A model generated the notes under the pieces. It saw only the letters and a program-made list of their open reading frames with translations, was not told the DNA's origin and made no database searches. Positions 60,689-64,000 of a DNA stretch of 64,000 nucleotides are shown piece by piece. The number at the start of each line of letters is the position of its first letter. Positions within the stretch are counted from its first letter, which is position 1. Location: positions 1,178,001 through 1,242,000 of the forward strand of contig JAGKQI010000098.1 in the NCBI GenBank assembly GCA_018806915.1, read 5' to 3'. Both the position numbers and the translations under genes were made by a program. The stretch comes from Phytophthora colocasiae (Eukaryota; Oomycota; Peronosporomycetes; Peronosporales; Peronosporaceae).

Positions 60689-61870
60689 ATGAGTGATAGT
60701 CACATGGAAGAAAGTTCCAGTTCAACGGAGCTGGTACCTCCGCTTACAGCTGAAGAAGTAATATCGCTACGTGGCCTTCTGGCGGAGTTCCATACAATGC
60801 AAACCAAGCTCGAAAAGCTTAGTGCTGATCAAGTGGGAATAACCGAGGGAATGGCAGAATACGCACTGAAGAGTGACGAGAAGCACATGGCTAGTGCTCA
60901 GATCATGAAGGACAACCAACAGGTACCCAACAACTTGCGTCTCAAAACCCAAACGGCTTCACAGCACAAGGAAGTACGCTTAAGTACGATTGAAACCCGC
61001 GTCGGTATGCTAACGTCACAAATAATGGAGTTGAGAAACGAGATGAGTCTCGCTATTGGAGAACATCAACACTCTCAAGAGACATGGTAAACAAAATTGA
61101 GCCAGGCTCGTTGGCATTTTGGCTCAGATGATCTTTACCCTGAGTGGGACGTCGCCGGGCCTGCGCCGGATGAAGCTTTGAATGTTTTCTCACCGGCGGA
61201 CCTGGAGAAACAAGTCGAGAAATGTCTGAAACAAAAGGAAACTTACCTGTATACGGCGGAGACGACCTGACGATATTGAGGTATACGCCTTAAATATGAT
61301 GACTTGGTATGCAGCGTATGGGTTATACTTCAAAAATCCCAAGTGGATTCTCGAGTTGGCCAGCTCATGATGAACCATACGCGAGGCAAAGCAAACATTG
61401 GTTGTTTCTGCGATTACAAAGCGCCTCGCTGGACATGGACGTCAATGATTAAAGGGATGCGCAACCGCTTTGTCACCAAGGCAAAAGAAGAAGACCTTGT
61501 CGCGAGCTTCTTCGATTGTAAAACAGGGAACTAAGTCGCTGGATATGTACATCGAGGAATTCGTGCGTCTTGGTAACACGGACGATGTCTCTGATGCAGT
61601 ATAAAATGATATTGTTCAAAAAGGCTTGAAATCGTCTAAATTGCGCGAACTTCTCCAAGTGCGTGAATTTGACTCTTTAGTGATCTCCTTGACGGAGCTA
61701 GAGGGTTAAATCCGAAAGAAAAAACGACAGTGAAACGGTAAAACACGACAAAATCGACCAAGAAACGACACTGCCGGAGCCAAAAACCACGAAGTCGAAC
61801 AAATCAGCGTTGCTCGTCGTCGCGCTGCCTTGAAACAGGCCACACAGCAGATAAGTGCTGGGCGTTGCAC
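60689..61870 (+). pseudogene. Gypsy gag region, broken
   Basis: A 134-codon frame from the ATG at 60689 encodes an acidic and helical N-terminal gag part (LVPPLTAEEVISLRGLLAEF). After a stop at 61090 further gag pieces occur in shifting frames, with a capsid-like stretch around 61380-61680 and a CCHC-like GHTADKCWALHP near 61850. Confidence 0.65.
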
Positions 61871-62170
61871 CCCGAATTGAAACCGCAATGGCTTTTGAAT
61901 CGCGAAAGAGTTAAACAATGTCGCCTCGGCGCATGAAACTCAGGCACAATCATCTGACAGCAAACTTTGGGGAAGTGCTAACAGCTATTCAGGCGGATCT
62001 GTCGAAAATCAAAGCTGATTTAAACTAACTGGTTCTGAGATGGCGTCCCAGGACTCTACCACAGCCGACGACAGTCTCATTTCTTGGGTTTTTTGATCCA
62101 GGGAAGACAGACAACATAAAATATTTCACAGAGAAACAAACGTCAGCAACAGACTGGAACCGATACCTAA

Positions 62171-64000
62171 TTAAAAAGCGTTAAGCTGTGTTTGCAATGA
62201 CGGATTTTCCGGGGTTCTGCATTCTTCGATGAAGGCCGATTTCTGTGGAGTTAGTGAAAATTTCTTGAGGCAAAACGGATTAATGGATTTAGTTGTGGAT
62301 CGAGGAAATTTCTTACGGTCACGTATGGAAATGGAAAAAGATGGAGAGTATTCCGAATCGCACCATTTCGTTGAGTATCTTCGTGGATGAGATGTCTGCA
62401 TTTGATTTTGATTTCAATGTGTGCCTTATTCCTAATGGATGCGACTTGATGATGGGAGTTCCGTGGAAACGGAAAATGAAGCCCATAATTGATCGACCGA
62501 CAGAGCAGTGTACGACACCGATCACTTTGTCAAATTAGTGGTGAAACATGGCAAGAAACCACCTTACAAGGCAGTGCGGCGGCAACAGGATATTGAACTA
62601 CGAACGCCGTCTTAAAAATCAAAAATCGACGACAACAGCGGCCAACCAAGCTGCATATAATACGAGGTCTGACTGAAAAGCAGTTCCACTTCAGCGAAAA
62701 GCATGAATGACCAGTTACATCTCGATGAAACAAGCAAACGAATTGTCAAAAAGAAGGCTTTCGAATTTGGTAGGGTATTACCTCAGAAAACGATCAATGC
62801 AATTTACACAGCGTGGCAAATGGAAGTGAAGTTCTCCGGTGTATTCTTAATGAGATTGTATCGAACAAACAGCATATGAATGCGGCTGACCAAGACGCGT
62901 GAAAAGTCAAAGCGTCACGCAACAACGGATCAGGACTCGTTCAAATCGAACCCGGCATACCCTTGATCAAGAAGTACGAAAAAAATATTCCGTACACAAC
63001 TACCTAAAGGGCCCCGGTTCACGGAGAACACGAAATGGAATTAAACCCCGGTCATGGTGCTATTTTCCGTCCGCAGTGGCGATTAAGCCCTGAACAAACT
63101 AAAACTTTGCGTGAATGGTTAAGAGAGATGCTTGCTGCTGACTTATTCGACCTAGCATTTCACTCCTCATGGTGCACTGACTTTCTGCATTAGAAGCCGG
63201 TGGGGTGGCGTATTGTGCATGATCTACCGCGCGATGAATGAACACACGATACGACAATCAACGCCTATGCCAAGGAAAGATAACATTTTAGATCGGATGG
63301 CTGGATGCTGCTGGTTCAGTTGTTTTGACTTGTTGTCCGGTTATTACCAGATACGCATGAGAGAAAAGGATATTCCGTTAACAGCGTTTCAAACTCCGGA
63401 CGGTCTTTCGAGTACATTGCTGTACCTATGGGTTTAAGGCATGCCCCTGCAACTTTTAATCGTATTGTAGCTGATTTTTAAGGATTTGGCAGACACAGTG
63501 GCAACATACTTTGATGATATCTACGTGTTTACTCGCGGGACAGACGTCAAAATGCATTTAGAAGCTGTCGAACGTGTCTTTCGACGTTGCCAAGAACGGC
63601 AACTGTACCTGAAACTAGCTAAGTCAACTGATATGCAGCCACGAAATCCCTTGTCTGGGCGATTCGTAGGCGTTCGAGGTGTCAGGATCGACCTGATAAA
63701 GTGGCAGTGATTCGGAGACTGGCACTACTACCTCGCAAAGCGTTAAAGATTTTACAGTCATTCTTGGGCACGACGGTTTACGTCCAGCGATTCTGCAGTC
63801 ACTACCTGAGATCAGTGCTCCATTATTCAATTTAGTAAAATCGAAGGGCAAAAGTCCTCGTCTGGACCCCAGTGGCACAGGCAGCTTTTGACAAGCTCAA
63901 ATGGCGTTATCTCAAACGCCGGTGTTGGCACTTCCTGATTTTTCTCGTCCCTTTCGTATTCGAACGGATGCTTCCGGTTTGCCATAGGAGGTGTTCTTTT
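62171..64000 (+). pseudogene. Gypsy pol region (protease, RT, RNase H), broken
   Basis: Protease-like sequence occupies about 62200-62540, interrupted by stops. The reverse transcriptase is recognisable in pieces: VGWRIVHDL, FSCFDLLSGYYQIRM (motif A with the catalytic Asp), AVPMGLRHAPATFNR (motif B region) and YFDDIYVFTRG (motif C, 63508-63540). These lie in at least three frames with stops between them. After 63700 RNase H-like sequence (PFRIRTDASGFAIGGVLF) runs to the window edge. All catalytic motifs can be seen but no frame is open. Confidence 0.85.

Larger units (their letters stand above)
60317..64000 (+). mobile_element. Ty3/Gypsy LTR retrotransposon, decayed, partial
   Basis: The element begins TGTTACCAATTGG right where the PDR gene breaks off and continues past the window. 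Order on the plus strand is: probable 5' LTR (60317 to about 60657), gag (60689-61090 intact, later fragmented), a zinc-knuckle region near 61830-61870 (GHTADKCWALHP), protease (about 62170-62540), reverse transcriptase (63040-63690) and the start of RNase H. Many stops and frame changes show it is not active. The 5 bases before the LTR are GGTTG; the same 5 should follow the right LTR outside the window. Confidence 0.88.

Noticed and set aside
1..64000. CRISPR array, bacterial operon or phage
   Set aside because: No regularly spaced repeats; introns, eukaryotic genes and eukaryotic transposons throughout.

Overview
The window looks like nuclear DNA of an oomycete, most probably Phytophthora or a close relative. 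Genes are compact and intron-poor, with GT-AG introns of about 45-80 bp. Two ABC transporter genes carry the oomycete core promoter (initiator plus flanking region) just upstream of the ATG. The gene content fits: a secreted catalase-peroxidase, PDR and half-size ABCG transporters, a jouberin-type ciliary protein, a 7TM-cyclase fusion, and a coiled-coil/START-like family. Mobile elements are Gypsy, Crypton, PIF/Harbinger, hAT, MULE and Tc1/mariner. No species can be fixed from sequence alone.

Layout. 1-1.3 kb: non-coding with perfect hairpins. 1.3-7.5 kb: secreted catalase-peroxidase (-), mitochondrial methionyl-tRNA synthetase (+, five exons), mitochondrial superoxide dismutase (-) and a YCII-domain protein (-); the last two lie between ~92-bp inverted repeats. 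7.5-12.7 kb: three members of a coiled-coil plus START-like family (a fourth is at 28.5-29.8 kb), with a 598-bp Tc1/mariner-type element between the first two. 12.7-14.6 kb: half-size ABCG transporter. 15.0-18.1 kb: MULE with 71-bp terminal inverted repeats and 10-bp target duplication, internally deleted.

18.2-28.2 kb: a ferric-reductase/NOX-type gene split by 8,338 bp of nested transposons. A hAT element with 8-bp target duplication sits in the gene. It carries a PIF/Harbinger element (TAA duplication), itself hit by a second deleted copy of the same hAT (8-bp duplication). Separately, a Crypton with TATTTT direct repeats sits near the right end of the outer hAT. Removing the outer insert and one target copy restores the reading frame exactly (559 aa).

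30.0-34.1 kb: full-size PDR transporter. 34.4-36.5 kb: two tandem alpha/beta-hydrolases. 36.7-39.1 kb: 2-oxoglutarate dioxygenase. 39.3-43.1 kb: complete nine-exon telomerase reverse transcriptase (1,118 aa). 43.6-45.3 kb: 7TM-nucleotidyl cyclase fusion. 45.6-47.8 kb: kinesin with a C-terminal membrane segment. 48.1-50.9 kb: tandem GT62/Anp1-type glycosyltransferases, nearly identical over their last ~950 bp. 51.1-54.0 kb: jouberin/AHI1-like WD40 protein. 54.2-55.6 kb: LRR-IQ-WW-WW-EF-hand protein. 55.6-59.4 kb: SAPS-like protein with a PH domain. 60.0-64.0 kb: the 3' end of a second PDR gene, cut by a decayed Ty3/Gypsy element that runs off the window.

The genes do not form one pathway. Themes are oxidative-stress defence (catalase-peroxidase, superoxide dismutase, a broken flavocytochrome), efflux (three ABCG loci), motility and signalling (jouberin, kinesin, cyclase) and telomere maintenance. 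The most unusual features are the nested transposon stack, the 7TM-cyclase, the membrane-anchored kinesin, and a promoter palindrome in one START-family paralogue.
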